Shown one piece after another: positions 1-9,252 of a stretch of DNA of 64,000 bases. The stretch spans positions 496,001-560,000 of the forward strand of contig NC_007575.1 in NCBI RefSeq assembly GCF_000012965.1, given 5' to 3'. Both the position numbers and the translations under genes were made by a program. Within the stretch, counting starts at the first letter, position 1. Each line of letters begins with the position of its first letter. Origin of the DNA: Sulfurimonas denitrificans DSM 1251 (GTDB taxonomy: Bacteria > Campylobacterota > Campylobacteria > Campylobacterales > Sulfurimonadaceae). The notes under the pieces are model-generated. The model did no database searches. It was not told the origin of the DNA and saw only the letters and a program-made list of their open reading frames with translations.

Positions 1-70
1 AAAAAGCTGTTTAAATAACAATTAGAATAGATTATTGATACGCAGTAATTTCTATTTAAATTATTTTTAA

Positions 71-76
71 TATAAT
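71..76 (+). promoter_or_regulatory. -10 box of the hemerythrin operon
   Basis: A perfect TATAAT lies 30 bases before the hemerythrin start codon in an otherwise featureless AT-rich leader (1-105). No convincing -35 hexamer is visible, which is common in Campylobacterota. The leader holds no other gene. Confidence 0.45.
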
Positions 77-105
77 ACGAAAAATTAATCATTAGGGGTA
101 TATTG

Positions 106-546
106 ATGAGTTCTATAAAAGAGTATTTAAGTGAAGACCATGGTCGTTGTGATGAGCTTTTTGCAATAATGGAAGATGCTGCTGCAAAATCAATAGAGAG
201 TGCGAAAGAGGCTTATGATGAGTTTGCTAAAAATACAGAGAGACACTTTCAAATGGAAGAGCGTGTAATGTTTTTAGAGTTTGAGCAAAAAACAGGTATG
301 ACACAAGGACCTACTGCGATAATGAGACATGAACATATACAGATGAGAAATCTGCTTGAAGAGATGCGCAAAGCAATTGAGGCTAAAGATAAAGATAAAT
401 TTTTTGGAAACAGCGAAACTTTGATGATTTTAATGCAACAACACAACATGAAAGAGGAGCAGATGCTATATACGATGGCGCAGCAACATTTAAGTGCTGA
501 TGCAGAGCGTATCATAGATATGATGAACTCGATGATTGTTGAGTAG
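106..546 (+). CDS. hemerythrin-domain protein
   Basis: This 146-residue protein is a single HHE/hemerythrin domain, a four-helix bundle that binds a non-heme di-iron centre and oxygen. The ligand pattern is visible: H12 in EDHGRCDEL, H47 and E51 in ERHFQMEE, H75/H77 in MRHEHIQM, and H113 and E117/E118 in QQHNMKEEQM. A TTG one codon upstream would extend the frame, but ATG at 106 follows an AGGGG ribosome site at proper distance and is preferred. It sits 12 bases before an NnrS-like membrane protein, which suggests a shared role in handling oxygen, nitric oxide or iron. Family assignment is firm; the physiological ligand is inference. Confidence 0.9.
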   Translation: MSSIKEYLSEDHGRCDELFAIMEDAAAKSIESAKEAYDEFAKNTERHFQMEERVMFLEFEQKTGMTQGPTAIMRHEHIQMRNLLEEMRKAIEAKDKDKFFGNSETLMILMQQHNMKEEQMLYTMAQQHLSADAERIIDMMNSMIVE

Positions 547-558
547 AGAAGCAGAGAT

Positions 559-1857
559 ATGGATTTTGATGGATTGTCGGTAGATCAAGCGCCACCGATA
601 TCAGCACCACTTAGATTTTTTCTAACTGCGCCACTCTTTGCTATTTTAGCAGGAGTGTTAATTCTCTTTAGCGATGTGCTTACTCTCTCTAGCCGTTATT
701 CAATTGAAACTATCGCTGTTACACATGCCATAACAATTGGGTTCTTAGGCTTTGTAATGCTTGGTGCGCTAGTTCAGATGCTACCAGTACTAGCAGGAGT
801 TAAAATACCAAAAGTAGATATTATTTCTAAAATCTCATATATTTTATTGCTCTTTGGAGCCCTTTTTATGATTTTTGGATTGTGGTTTAGCATGTCAAAA
901 ATTATACTCCTAGCATCACTTTTTCTTACATGTGGTTTTCTTATACTTATTATCTCAATGCTTCTGGCCTTTAGAGATGTTATAAACGTTACAGCTAGCA
1001 TACGAGCTATGATTACTAGTCTCTTTTTTGCTCTTTTTATAACGCTTCTGGGTGCGCACTTATTAGCATCTTATGGAGTTGGAAAATTTTCTGAGTTGCA
1101 CCATGTTTTTGCAAACGTTCACAGTGTTTGGGCTATATTTGGATTTGCTGGAATTTTAATAATCGGGGTTGCTTTTCACGTTTTGCCCATGTTTTATGTG
1201 GCTCCAAGGTTTAAGAAATTTTGTAAAAAAAGTGTTGTTTTGCTTATTACAACAGGACTTGGGCTTTGGCTCTTTTTAAACCTATTTTTTGACTCTTACT
1301 CAACTATCGCCAAGATATGGATAGCGCTCTTTTTTTGGGCATTTTCGACGACTGTTTATCTGAAATTAAATGCTAGAAGAAGAAAAGTTAGTGATGTTAC
1401 TGTCTGGTATTGGAAGAGTGCGGCTATCTTTATGACACTTGGAACATTTGCATGGAGCATAAATGACTTTTTTGGTGAAAAATATATTGTTATCGTCTCT
1501 GTTTTGATAGGCGGTGGTTTTATATTTTCTATAATGTCTGGAATGTTATATAAGATTGTTCCATTTTTAGTCTGGTTTCACTTAAATGCTAAAGGCTACA
1601 TGAGCATACCTACTATGAATGAGATGATTGATAAAAGGCTTTCTAAGGCTCAATTTATACTTTTTATACTCTCTTTAGTCGGTTTTATTTTCTCATTTTT
1701 TATAGCTTCACTTATGCCTATTTTTGCAGTTAGCTTTATTTTAAGTATGGCTATTTTAGAGTACAATATCGTATCTGTAGTTTTGATATATTACAAAACA
1801 TTAAAGAGAAAACCAGATTTTGATATGAGTATGTTTACAATGAAAGCAGAGAATTAA
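559..1857 (+). CDS. polytopic membrane protein, NnrS / heme-copper-oxidase-I-like
   Basis: A 432-residue, almost wholly hydrophobic protein with about 12 predicted membrane helices. Histidines sit inside helices in a pattern like NnrS and cytochrome oxidase subunit I relatives: TLxSRYSIETIAVTHAITIG near residue 55, LHHVFANVHSVWAIFGF around residue 180, and IIGVAFHVLPMFYVAPRF around residue 210. NnrS proteins are heme/copper membrane proteins linked to nitric oxide stress. The coupling to an upstream hemerythrin gene fits such a role, but the exact family could not be confirmed by reading alone. It ends three bases before the aroK start, so it is probably cotranscribed. Confidence 0.6.
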   Translation: MDFDGLSVDQAPPISAPLRFFLTAPLFAILAGVLILFSDVLTLSSRYSIETIAVTHAITIGFLGFVMLGALVQMLPVLAGVKIPKVDIISKISYILLLFGALFMIFGLWFSMSKIILLASLFLTCGFLILIISMLLAFRDVINVTASIRAMITSLFFALFITLLGAHLLASYGVGKFSELHHVFANVHSVWAIFGFAGILIIGVAFHVLPMFYVAPRFKKFCKKSVVLLITTGLGLWLFLNLFFDSYSTIAKIWIALFFWAFSTTVYLKLNARRRKVSDVTVWYWKSAAIFMTLGTFAWSINDFFGEKYIVIVSVLIGGGFIFSIMSGMLYKIVPFLVWFHLNAKGYMSIPTMNEMIDKRLSKAQFILFILSLVGFIFSFFIASLMPIFAVSFILSMAILEYNIVSVVLIYYKTLKRKPDFDMSMFTMKAEN

Positions 1858-1859
1858 AA

Positions 1860-2375
1860 GTGAAAAATATAGTACTTATAGGTTTTATGGGCGTAGGCAA
1901 GGGAAGCGTGGCTAGAGAGATTATAAAATTGTCAGACTACATGTCAGTAGATACGGACGATTTGATAGAGAGTATGGAAAACAGAGTTATTAAAAAAATT
2001 TTTGAGCAGAGCGGAGAGGCATATTTTCGTAATCTAGAAAAGAGAGTCTCGCTCTGGCTTGGACAAAATGTAACAAATACTCTAATATCTACTGGCGGTG
2101 GATTTTATAAACAAGATAATCTCAAAGAGATAGGCATTGTTGTTTTTTTAAATTCCCCTTTTGAAAAGATATTAAAAAGAATAAAAAATCATCCAAATGC
2201 AGTCAAAAAACTTAAAAAAAGACCTCTGTTAAAAGATTTGAAAAAGGCAAAAGAGCTATATTATGAGCGTTTACCACAATATACGGCAGTTGCAGATATT
2301 ACAATTGATGTAACAGACAAGAGCGCACTTGATTGCGCAAAAGAACTTCTACTAAAGGTAAAACAGTATGCGTAA
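1860..2375 (+). CDS. aroK: shikimate kinase
   Basis: A 171-residue protein that phosphorylates shikimate at the 3-hydroxyl with ATP in the chorismate pathway. The Walker A loop is GFMGVGKGS at residues 8-16, the shikimate-binding aspartate region is DTDDLIE around residues 32-38, and the glycine triad is STGGGFYK near residue 80. An RPLLKD lid motif follows. Length matches the family. The start is GTG directly after the upstream stop. The 3' end overlaps the next gene by eight bases, which indicates translational coupling. Confidence 0.92.
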   Translation: MKNIVLIGFMGVGKGSVAREIIKLSDYMSVDTDDLIESMENRVIKKIFEQSGEAYFRNLEKRVSLWLGQNVTNTLISTGGGFYKQDNLKEIGIVVFLNSPFEKILKRIKNHPNAVKKLKKRPLLKDLKKAKELYYERLPQYTAVADITIDVTDKSALDCAKELLLKVKQYA

Positions 2376-2784
2376 ATTTTTTATTTTTCTTCTTATGGGA
2401 ATTTTGGTAAATCTTATGGGCTCTGAGATAAAGTGGGCGAAAGATTATAATGAGGGTATAAAAAGTGCGCAAGCATCTTCAAAACCAGTGCTTTTTGTTT
2501 CATCTAGACACTCATGTAAATATTGTGTTGTTTTAGATGAGACAACATTTAAAGATAAGAGAGTTATAGAAGAGCTAAATAAAAGTTTTGTCTCTATAAT
2601 CTCATATAGTGATGAGAATGATTATATGCCACGTGAGTTATGGCAACCAGGAACTCCAGCTATTTGGTTTTTGTATTCAAAAGGTGAGCCTATGTTTCAA
2701 CCTCTTATGGGAGCAATTGATCCAGAAAACTTCTTAAAAGCTTTAGCCATAGTAAAAGAAGAGTTTACAAAAGGGAAAAAATAG
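2368..2784 (+). CDS. exported thioredoxin-fold protein
   Basis: A 138-residue protein with an N-terminal hydrophobic signal segment (FIFLLMGILVNLMGS) followed by a thioredoxin-like fold of the SoxW/DsbD-gamma-like type. The redox motif is CKYC within SRHSCKYCVVLDETTF near residue 50, and a cis-proline loop is GTPAIWF near residue 98. It probably reduces or isomerises disulfides in the periplasm. It overlaps aroK and is followed four bases later by hisD, so it belongs to a mixed operon whose members have no obvious common pathway. Confidence 0.75.
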   Translation: MRKFFIFLLMGILVNLMGSEIKWAKDYNEGIKSAQASSKPVLFVSSRHSCKYCVVLDETTFKDKRVIEELNKSFVSIISYSDENDYMPRELWQPGTPAIWFLYSKGEPMFQPLMGAIDPENFLKALAIVKEEFTKGKK

Positions 2785-2787
2785 AGA

Positions 2788-4080
2788 ATGATTTTTACAA
2801 CTTCAAAAAACAGCTCTTTTAAAGCAGAGTTCAAAGAGTTACTAGAACGTGGCAAAATGGATATAGCACATGTTAGCGCTACTGTTGGAACAATTATTGA
2901 TGAAATAAAAAGTAATAAAAACCAAGCGCTAAAAGAGCATATAACAAAATTTGACAAGTGGACTCCTGTGAGTGATGAAGACCTTAAAATCTCAACAGAA
3001 TCCATGAGCAGAGCTTATGAAAATCTTGATAAAGCTCTAAAAGCAGCACTTCACCTCTCGTACGATAGAATAAAAGCTTATCATGAAAAACAGAAGCCTA
3101 GATCTTGGTTTGACGATGAGCCAAACGGCACAATTCTTGGTCAAAGAGTAACGCCAGTTGATAGTGCTGGTTTGTACATTCCTGGAGGAAAAGCAGCGTA
3201 CCCATCTTCACTTCTTATGAATGTTATTCCTGCTCAAGTAGCTGGAGTGCAAAATATAGTTGTCTGTACACCAACGCCAGAAAATGAACCTAATGAACTT
3301 CTCTTAGCAGCATGCCATCTGTGCGGTGTAAGTGAAGTTTATAAAGTTGGCGGTGCTAGTGCGATAGCAGCTATGGCGTATGGAACAGAAACTATCCCAA
3401 AAGTAGATGTTATAACAGGTCCAGGAAATATATTTGTAGCAACAGCTAAAAAGATGGTTTTTGGTGATGTAAATATTGACATGATAGCAGGACCTAGCGA
3501 AATAGGAATTTTGGCGGATGATAGTGCAAATCCCTCTCATATGGCAGTAGATATGCTCTCTCAAGCAGAACATGATGAGATGGCAAGCTCTATACTAATT
3601 ACACCATCACAAAAATTAGCAGATGCAATAAAAGCAGAGATTGAAAATTGGCTTAAAATTCTTCCTCGTCAAAAAATTGCAAGAGAGTCTATTGAGAAGA
3701 GAGGCGCTATTATAGTTACATCAGATATGCAAGAAGCCATTGATCTTATGAACGAGATAGCACCAGAGCATTTAGAAGTTGCAACTCTCTCTCCTTTTGA
3801 ATTATTGCCGCTTATTAAACATGCGGGAGCAATATTTTTAGGGCACAATACGCCTGAAGCGGTTGGTGATTATATGGCTGGGCCAAATCACACACTTCCA
3901 ACAGGAGGAACAGCTAAATTTTTCTCTCCACTTGGAGTTGAGAATTTTATGAAAAAAACTTCTATCATCTCCTTTAGCGCAAAAGCTATAAATGAGATAG
4001 GAGAAGAGTGTGCATTAATAGCAAAAATTGAAGGATTGACTGCACATGAACAATCAATTAGGGTAAGGTTAGTAAAATAA
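2788..4080 (+). CDS. hisD: histidinol dehydrogenase
   Basis: A 430-residue, full-length enzyme catalysing the last two steps of histidine synthesis, oxidation of L-histidinol to L-histidine with NAD and zinc. Recognisable blocks are the PGGKAAYPSS segment around residue 130, the GPGNIFVATAKK block near residue 212, AGPSEIGILAD near residue 233, the metal-site segment LSQAEHDE near residue 257, and the C-terminal GPNHTLPTGGTAKF near residue 368. It is the last gene of the hemerythrin-aroK operon and is followed by an intrinsic terminator. No other his gene is in the window. Confidence 0.96.
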   Translation: MIFTTSKNSSFKAEFKELLERGKMDIAHVSATVGTIIDEIKSNKNQALKEHITKFDKWTPVSDEDLKISTESMSRAYENLDKALKAALHLSYDRIKAYHEKQKPRSWFDDEPNGTILGQRVTPVDSAGLYIPGGKAAYPSSLLMNVIPAQVAGVQNIVVCTPTPENEPNELLLAACHLCGVSEVYKVGGASAIAAMAYGTETIPKVDVITGPGNIFVATAKKMVFGDVNIDMIAGPSEIGILADDSANPSHMAVDMLSQAEHDEMASSILITPSQKLADAIKAEIENWLKILPRQKIARESIEKRGAIIVTSDMQEAIDLMNEIAPEHLEVATLSPFELLPLIKHAGAIFLGHNTPEAVGDYMAGPNHTLPTGGTAKFFSPLGVENFMKKTSIISFSAKAINEIGEECALIAKIEGLTAHEQSIRVRLVK

Positions 4081-4175
4081 ATTTTTCAAATATTCCCAGA
4101 GATAAAATTTATTATAAAATTATCACATTTTTATAACTAATTTAAGCTTTTTATAGGTAGTATTCTTGCAATAAG

Positions 4176-4210
4176 AGTTCTTGGGCACGTTTGAAATAAG
4201 AACTTTTTTT
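4176..4210 (+). terminator. rho-independent terminator after hisD
   Basis: AGTTCTT at 4176-4182 pairs with AAGAACT at 4198-4204 (7 bp, 15-base loop) and is followed by a run of T to 4210. It closes the aroK-hisD operon and isolates the molybdoenzyme operon that starts about 60 bases later. Confidence 0.7.
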
Positions 4211-4271
4211 AAAAGATGGGCTATAACAAAATCTTAAAATTTGCCTATAAATTAGGTTGTAAGGAGAGTAT

Positions 4272-4910
4272 ATGCAATTAGGCTTCCTAGTTGATTTGCA
4301 TCTGTGTATGGGATGTAAAGGGTGTGAAATCGCATGTAAAGTGGAGAATGAAGTTCCACTAAGTACATGGAGACTTCGTGTTAAATATGTAGATGTTGGA
4401 ACTTTTCCTGAAACAAAAAGAACATTTACGCCATTGAGATGTAATCATTGTGAAAATGCTCCATGTGAGAGAATTTGTCCTGTTAGTGCACTTCACTATT
4501 TAGAAAATGGTATTGTAAATATTGATAAAGAGCGCTGTATCGGCTGTTCTGGCTGTGTTATGGCATGTCCTTATGGAGCTATATATATAGACCCTCAAAC
4601 ACAAACTGCTGATAAATGTACATATTGTGCTCACCGTGTTGCTTCAAGTATGATGCCTGCATGTGTTGTTGCTTGTCCTGTTCAAGCAAATATTTTCGGA
4701 GATTTAGAAGATCCTACTTCAAATATTTCAAAATATATTCAGCTTCACCAAGGCGGAGTTCAGGTGCGTAAACCTGAAAAAGGGACGAATCCTCATCACT
4801 ATTATGTTAATGCTGGTAATGTCTCTCTTAATCCTCTTGCATCACATAGAGTTGATGGACATTCACTATTTAACAAGATTACAACACTTCCAGTGGGAGG
4901 ACATCACTAA
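4272..4910 (+). CDS. molybdoenzyme iron-sulfur subunit (PsrB/TtrB/DmsB type)
   Basis: A 212-residue ferredoxin-like subunit that should carry electrons between the membrane anchor and the catalytic subunit. Four cysteine clusters for four [4Fe-4S] centres are visible: CMGCKGCEIAC near the N-terminus, CNHCENAPCERIC near residue 60, CIGCSGCVMAC near residue 92, and CTYC plus CVVACP near residues 117-136. There is no signal peptide, as usual for subunits that are exported by hitch-hiking on a Tat-carrying partner. An AAGGAG site precedes ATG 4272. It overlaps the anchor gene by one base. Confidence 0.9.
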   Translation: MQLGFLVDLHLCMGCKGCEIACKVENEVPLSTWRLRVKYVDVGTFPETKRTFTPLRCNHCENAPCERICPVSALHYLENGIVNIDKERCIGCSGCVMACPYGAIYIDPQTQTADKCTYCAHRVASSMMPACVVACPVQANIFGDLEDPTSNISKYIQLHQGGVQVRKPEKGTNPHHYYVNAGNVSLNPLASHRVDGHSLFNKITTLPVGGHH

Positions 4911-5809
4911 TGGCACATGAAATTTTAGCAGCAACAAATGCTGTAGTTACTCTAGATGTAGCGTTACCTGGTATCGTTTGGCCATGGCTTGTTACTGTAA
5001 ATATGTGGGCAAAGAGCATTGGTACAGGTCTTATTTTTATGCTCTTTATGCTTCTTAGAATGCACCCAGAGTCAGCTAAAAACTTAAGGTTTTCAACTAC
5101 TGTGGTAGCTTTTGTGTTTATTAACATATTCTTGCTTTTCACACTGGCAGATTTACATCAACCGTTTAGAATGTGGCATATTTTTGTATATTCACACTGG
5201 ACTTCAGCAATAGCAATTGGCTCTGTAATGGCTTCAATGTATTTAGGTCTTTTAACTCTTCTTGGGTTTTTAGCATTTAAGAAAAATGATGTTTTATTTG
5301 ACAAAGTTCTTCTTTGGACAACTATCCTTGCAATACCAGTTACACTCTATACTGCATCTTTAATGGCGCAATGTACAGCACGTGAATTATGGCAAATGCC
5401 AGCTGAATCTGCTCAGATGATTTTAGCAGCTCTTCTTGCAGGTTCTGCGACTATGCTTCTTCTTGGTGGAAATAAGCTCTCAAGCGAAGCAAAAAATAGT
5501 TTAGGTGTAGTTTTAGGGCTTAGTGCTTTAATGGCATTTATAATCTACATGTCAGAGTATATTTTTGGACCAATGAAAGCAGAAGAGATAGCAGCAACTA
5601 TTGATTATGTAAAAGGTAATGGAGAGTATGCTGTAATGTTCTGGTTAGGTCAATGGATGACTTTTATCCTGCCAATGTTGCTTATTGTACTCAGCAGAGC
5701 TAGTAAATCCGATGCTATTTTAAAATTAGCAGCAATTCTGGCATTAGTTGGTTTAGCGATTGTTAAACATGTATGGCTAATGATTCCACAGTTATTACCA
5801 ATGAGTTAG
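4910..5809 (+). CDS. NrfD/PsrC-type membrane anchor subunit
   Basis: A 299-residue protein with about eight membrane helices, of the NrfD/PsrC family that exchanges electrons with the quinone pool. Helices are seen from VWPWLVTVNMWAKSIGTGLIF near residue 20 to LAAILALVGLAIVKHVWLM at the end. Conserved features include the charged/aromatic segment DLHQPFRMWHIF near residue 80. It follows the FeS gene with a one-base overlap and precedes the catalytic subunit by 12 bases, forming one operon. The order FeS-anchor-catalytic is that of ttrBCA. Confidence 0.88.
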   Translation: MAHEILAATNAVVTLDVALPGIVWPWLVTVNMWAKSIGTGLIFMLFMLLRMHPESAKNLRFSTTVVAFVFINIFLLFTLADLHQPFRMWHIFVYSHWTSAIAIGSVMASMYLGLLTLLGFLAFKKNDVLFDKVLLWTTILAIPVTLYTASLMAQCTARELWQMPAESAQMILAALLAGSATMLLLGGNKLSSEAKNSLGVVLGLSALMAFIIYMSEYIFGPMKAEEIAATIDYVKGNGEYAVMFWLGQWMTFILPMLLIVLSRASKSDAILKLAAILALVGLAIVKHVWLMIPQLLPMS

Positions 5810-5821
5810 GGAGAATATTGA

Positions 5822-8800
5822 ATGTATTTAGAAAGTAGAAGAACATTTTTAAAAGGCGCTGCATTTACTGTAGCGGGCGCAACAATAGCAAAGGGTGTAT
5901 TTACAACTGATGTTCTTGCTGAATCAGTAAGCAACAGTAAGTTTACAAATACTCCAGATACTCTATCATTTTATCCACCGATGAGTGAATGGAATGATTT
6001 TAAAGAGTTAGATGGTGATGACTGGAAAAGAGGCGGTATTGATCGTCATGGTGTAAGAAGTGAATCAAACCCAGAGGGTATCGAAGTAAATGACTACATG
6101 ATAGTGCCAACGGCATGTTCAAACTGTGAAGCTTCTTGTGGTTTGACTGCATGGATTGATAAAAAGACATTTACTGTTAAAAAGTATATGGGAAATCCGC
6201 TTCATCCAGCTTCTCGTGGTAGAAATTGTGCAAAAGGGTATGCTACTCAATCTCAAATGTACGATCCAGATCGTATTGCATTTCCATTAAAGCGTGCTCC
6301 AGGCTCTGCTCGTGGTGAGGGCAAATGGATTCGTACTACATGGGATGAAGCCATGAGTACTATCGGTAAAAAGATGAGAGATACTATTAAAATCGGTGAT
6401 GATGTATCTAAAAAATCTGTAATGTATCATGTTGGACGCCCAAATGAAAATGGATTTGTGCCTGCTATTTGGCATTCAATGGGGCTTGATGCATATAATT
6501 CACATACTAATATCTGCTCATCAAATGGTCGCACAGGAATACTTCATTTTGCAAACGATGATAGACCTTCTCCAGATTGGGCTAATGCAAAACTTGTTTT
6601 TCTTAACTCATCTCATGCAGCTGATGCAGGTCACTACTATCAACAATCTGCTTCATTTATAGCAGATGCAAGAAAAAAAGGTGCTAAGCTTGTTGTTATG
6701 GACCCTCGTATGTCAAACTCTGCTGGTATGGCAGATCTTTGGATTGCGGTATGGCCAGGAACAGAACCAGCTATTTATCTATACTTAGTGCAAAGAATCT
6801 TAAATGAAAACAAAGTGGATAAAGATTTTGTTAAAAAATGGATAAACTGGGAAGTATTTTTAGATAATAAAAAATATTTAGAGTTTATGGTTAGCAAAGG
6901 GTATATCTCTAAGCTTCCTAATGGTGATCAGTTTGAAGATTTTATTGATGTTTTAAAAGAGTTATACTCTCCATACACACTTGATTATGCAGTTAAAGAG
7001 ACACATGTTCCTGCTTACAAGCTTGAAGCGCTCTATGATATGTTCTTATGGGCTGGAACTTCTATATCTACATACTTCTGGAGAGCTTCAGCTGCTGGAA
7101 ATCGTGGTGGTTGGACAGCTGGGAGAACTGGATATTTTGCATTAGCACTCCGTGGTGCTGTTGGACCAGAGGGTGGAACATTCTTCCATCACTGGCATGT
7201 TATTTCTGTTGCAGGTAAAGGCGGAAGCTCAACTATTGGACAAGGAAAGCGTGGGGCAGATGTTCCTAAGGTAGATGTGTATAATGAACTCACATACCCA
7301 CCAGAGTGGCCAATCTCTTCGTATGAGTTGTCATTCTTGCTACCGCATCTTTTAACAGATACTGAGTGGCAGAAAAAATGGATAGACAGAGGCTTTAGTG
7401 TTCCACAAAAATTATCTGTATATATTCCTCGTATGTATAATCCTGTCTGGATTAATCCAGATGGTTTCAGATGGATAGAAGTTCTAAAAGATGAATCTAA
7501 AATGGAACTTACAATGAATCTCTCTCCAGTATGGAGTGAAACTAATTGGTATATGGATTATGTCCTTCCAGTTGGGCTCGCAGGTGAGAGACATGACCAA
7601 CACTCAGAGGCTACTATGCCAGCTCGTTGGACATCTTTCCGTCAACCTGTTATGAGAGTTGCACTAGAGAAAATGGGATGGAAACCTAAAAATCCAGCTC
7701 GTGGCACATTAGAAGCTCATATTAAAGCAGGTCTTGGAGAAGTTTGGGAAGAGAATGAGTTCTGGTTTGAATTATGTGTAAATTATATAGATCCAACTGG
7801 TGAACTTGGTATTAAAAAGATGTGGGAATCAAAGAAAAATCCTGGTAAACCTGTAACTATCGCAGAGTGGTATGATGCAGCATTTGGAGATAACCTGCCA
7901 AATCTTAAAGCAGCAGCTACAACAGATGAAAGATATAAAAATTCTGAATTCCCAGTATATGAGTACATGAGAGATTATGGTGCTTGGATGGAAGAGAACC
8001 ATATCTACTCTCCACAAGAGAGAGAGATAAAGGATGATGGAGAAAATTACATCTCACATGGTCATAAATATGATAAAAAACATGTTCATATAGACAAGAG
8101 AACAGGCGTAATGAGTGCTGAACACGATGGTAAAAAAACACCAATGGGCATTGAAATTGGCGGTAAAAAAATGGAAGGTTTTGCGACGTTAGACAAGAAA
8201 CTTGACTTCTTCTGTGAATGGCTTGCTGATGATTGGAAATGGCCAGAATATGCTATTCCTTTCTATCCAAGAAGTGAAGAAGAGAAAAAAGAGATGGTTC
8301 ATATAGTATCACATGTAAATCACTCTTTTATGACGGAAGAAAATTCGTATGCACTAAACACTGTATTCCGTCTGCCGTATAACATCCATACGCGCTCTGC
8401 TAACTCAAAGCATCTTATGGAAATTTCTCAAAACCACGACCCTATTTGGATCTCAACAAAAGATGCAACGCGTCAAGGATTTAAACGTGGAGATGCTATA
8501 CGTGTTAACATAGTAGATAGTTTAACAGGGTTAGAGTCTGGTTATTTCGTTGCTATGGCAGTTCCAACAGAGGGAGTTCTTCCAGGAACGTTGGCTTGTT
8601 CACACCATGGTGGACGCTGGAAACTTGTTAATTCAGTCGCAGTTCCAAATGGTGTAACAGATGGTAAAGTTGATGCTCAACCAGTACTAAGAAATATGAA
8701 TGACCCTAAATTTATAGCACACTCTCCTGAGAATGTAGGTAATGAAGGTGCGCAAATTAAGATTGAAGACTATAGCGGGAAAGCTGGCATAAATAGCTTT

Positions 8801-9205
8801 GGCGTACCAACTGCTGAAATCCAAATGGATGGAAAAGTAGGGAAATTAAAGTATGTAGAAGGAATTAAACCGTTTAAAGCTGAGAGATTTGCTGAATATA
8901 ATAGAGACAGCGGAAATATCTGGTGGGATGGACTTAGTGGTTCATGGCAAAATGCTGTCGCAGCTGCACATCCAGACCCTATCTCTGGTATGCACTGTTG
9001 GCATCAAAAAGTTATTTTAGAGAAGGCTCAAGCGGGCGACAAAATAGGTGATATTCATGTTAACTATGACAATAACTTTAAAGTATATCAAGGTTGGAGA
9101 GATAAGCTAACACGTGGATTGGATGACAATTCTACACTTCGCCGCCCTGAACATCTTAAACGTCCTTGGGTGCCATTATCTTCTAAAGCATACAAGATTA
9201 AATAA
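5822..9205 (+). CDS. Tat-exported molybdopterin oxidoreductase, catalytic subunit (Psr/Phs/Ttr-like)
   Basis: An 1127-residue catalytic subunit of the DMSO-reductase superfamily. The N-terminus has a perfect twin-arginine motif, SRRTFLKG, followed by a hydrophobic stretch, so the enzyme is periplasmic. A [4Fe-4S] site is C99-x2-C102-x3-C106-x29-C136. The likely molybdenum ligand is C232 in NICSSNGRTG; cysteine there is typical of polysulfide, thiosulfate, tetrathionate and arsenate reductase branches. A dinucleotide-binding domain lies in the last 300 residues (for example TLACSHHGGRWK). At 1127 residues it is longer than PsrA (about 760) and close to TtrA. Gene order also resembles ttrBCA. 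Substrate cannot be read from sequence; a sulfur compound is the best guess. Confidence 0.85.
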   Translation: MYLESRRTFLKGAAFTVAGATIAKGVFTTDVLAESVSNSKFTNTPDTLSFYPPMSEWNDFKELDGDDWKRGGIDRHGVRSESNPEGIEVNDYMIVPTACSNCEASCGLTAWIDKKTFTVKKYMGNPLHPASRGRNCAKGYATQSQMYDPDRIAFPLKRAPGSARGEGKWIRTTWDEAMSTIGKKMRDTIKIGDDVSKKSVMYHVGRPNENGFVPAIWHSMGLDAYNSHTNICSSNGRTGILHFANDDRPSPDWANAKLVFLNSSHAADAGHYYQQSASFIADARKKGAKLVVMDPRMSNSAGMADLWIAVWPGTEPAIYLYLVQRILNENKVDKDFVKKWINWEVFLDNKKYLEFMVSKGYISKLPNGDQFEDFIDVLKELYSPYTLDYAVKETHVPAYKLEALYDMFLWAGTSISTYFWRASAAGNRGGWTAGRTGYFALALRGAVGPEGGTFFHHWHVISVAGKGGSSTIGQGKRGADVPKVDVYNELTYPPEWPISSYELSFLLPHLLTDTEWQKKWIDRGFSVPQKLSVYIPRMYNPVWINPDGFRWIEVLKDESKMELTMNLSPVWSETNWYMDYVLPVGLAGERHDQHSEATMPARWTSFRQPVMRVALEKMGWKPKNPARGTLEAHIKAGLGEVWEENEFWFELCVNYIDPTGELGIKKMWESKKNPGKPVTIAEWYDAAFGDNLPNLKAAATTDERYKNSEFPVYEYMRDYGAWMEENHIYSPQEREIKDDGENYISHGHKYDKKHVHIDKRTGVMSAEHDGKKTPMGIEIGGKKMEGFATLDKKLDFFCEWLADDWKWPEYAIPFYPRSEEEKKEMVHIVSHVNHSFMTEENSYALNTVFRLPYNIHTRSANSKHLMEISQNHDPIWISTKDATRQGFKRGDAIRVNIVDSLTGLESGYFVAMAVPTEGVLPGTLACSHHGGRWKLVNSVAVPNGVTDGKVDAQPVLRNMNDPKFIAHSPENVGNEGAQIKIEDYSGKAGINSFGVPTAEIQMDGKVGKLKYVEGIKPFKAERFAEYNRDSGNIWWDGLSGSWQNAVAAAHPDPISGMHCWHQKVILEKAQAGDKIGDIHVNYDNNFKVYQGWRDKLTRGLDDNSTLRRPEHLKRPWVPLSSKAYKIK

Positions 9206-9212
9206 TATAGAT

Positions 9213-9244
9213 AGTTATAAGATAATAGATTTTATCTTATAACT
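9213..9244. terminator. bidirectional terminator hairpin
   Basis: A 13-bp perfect inverted repeat (9213-9225 with 9232-9244, six-base loop) lies between the molybdoenzyme operon and the convergent TlpA-like gene. It is AT-rich with a T-rich 3' side (TTCTTTCTTCT), so it may end transcription from both directions. Confidence 0.65.
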
Positions 9245-9252
9245 TCTTTCTT

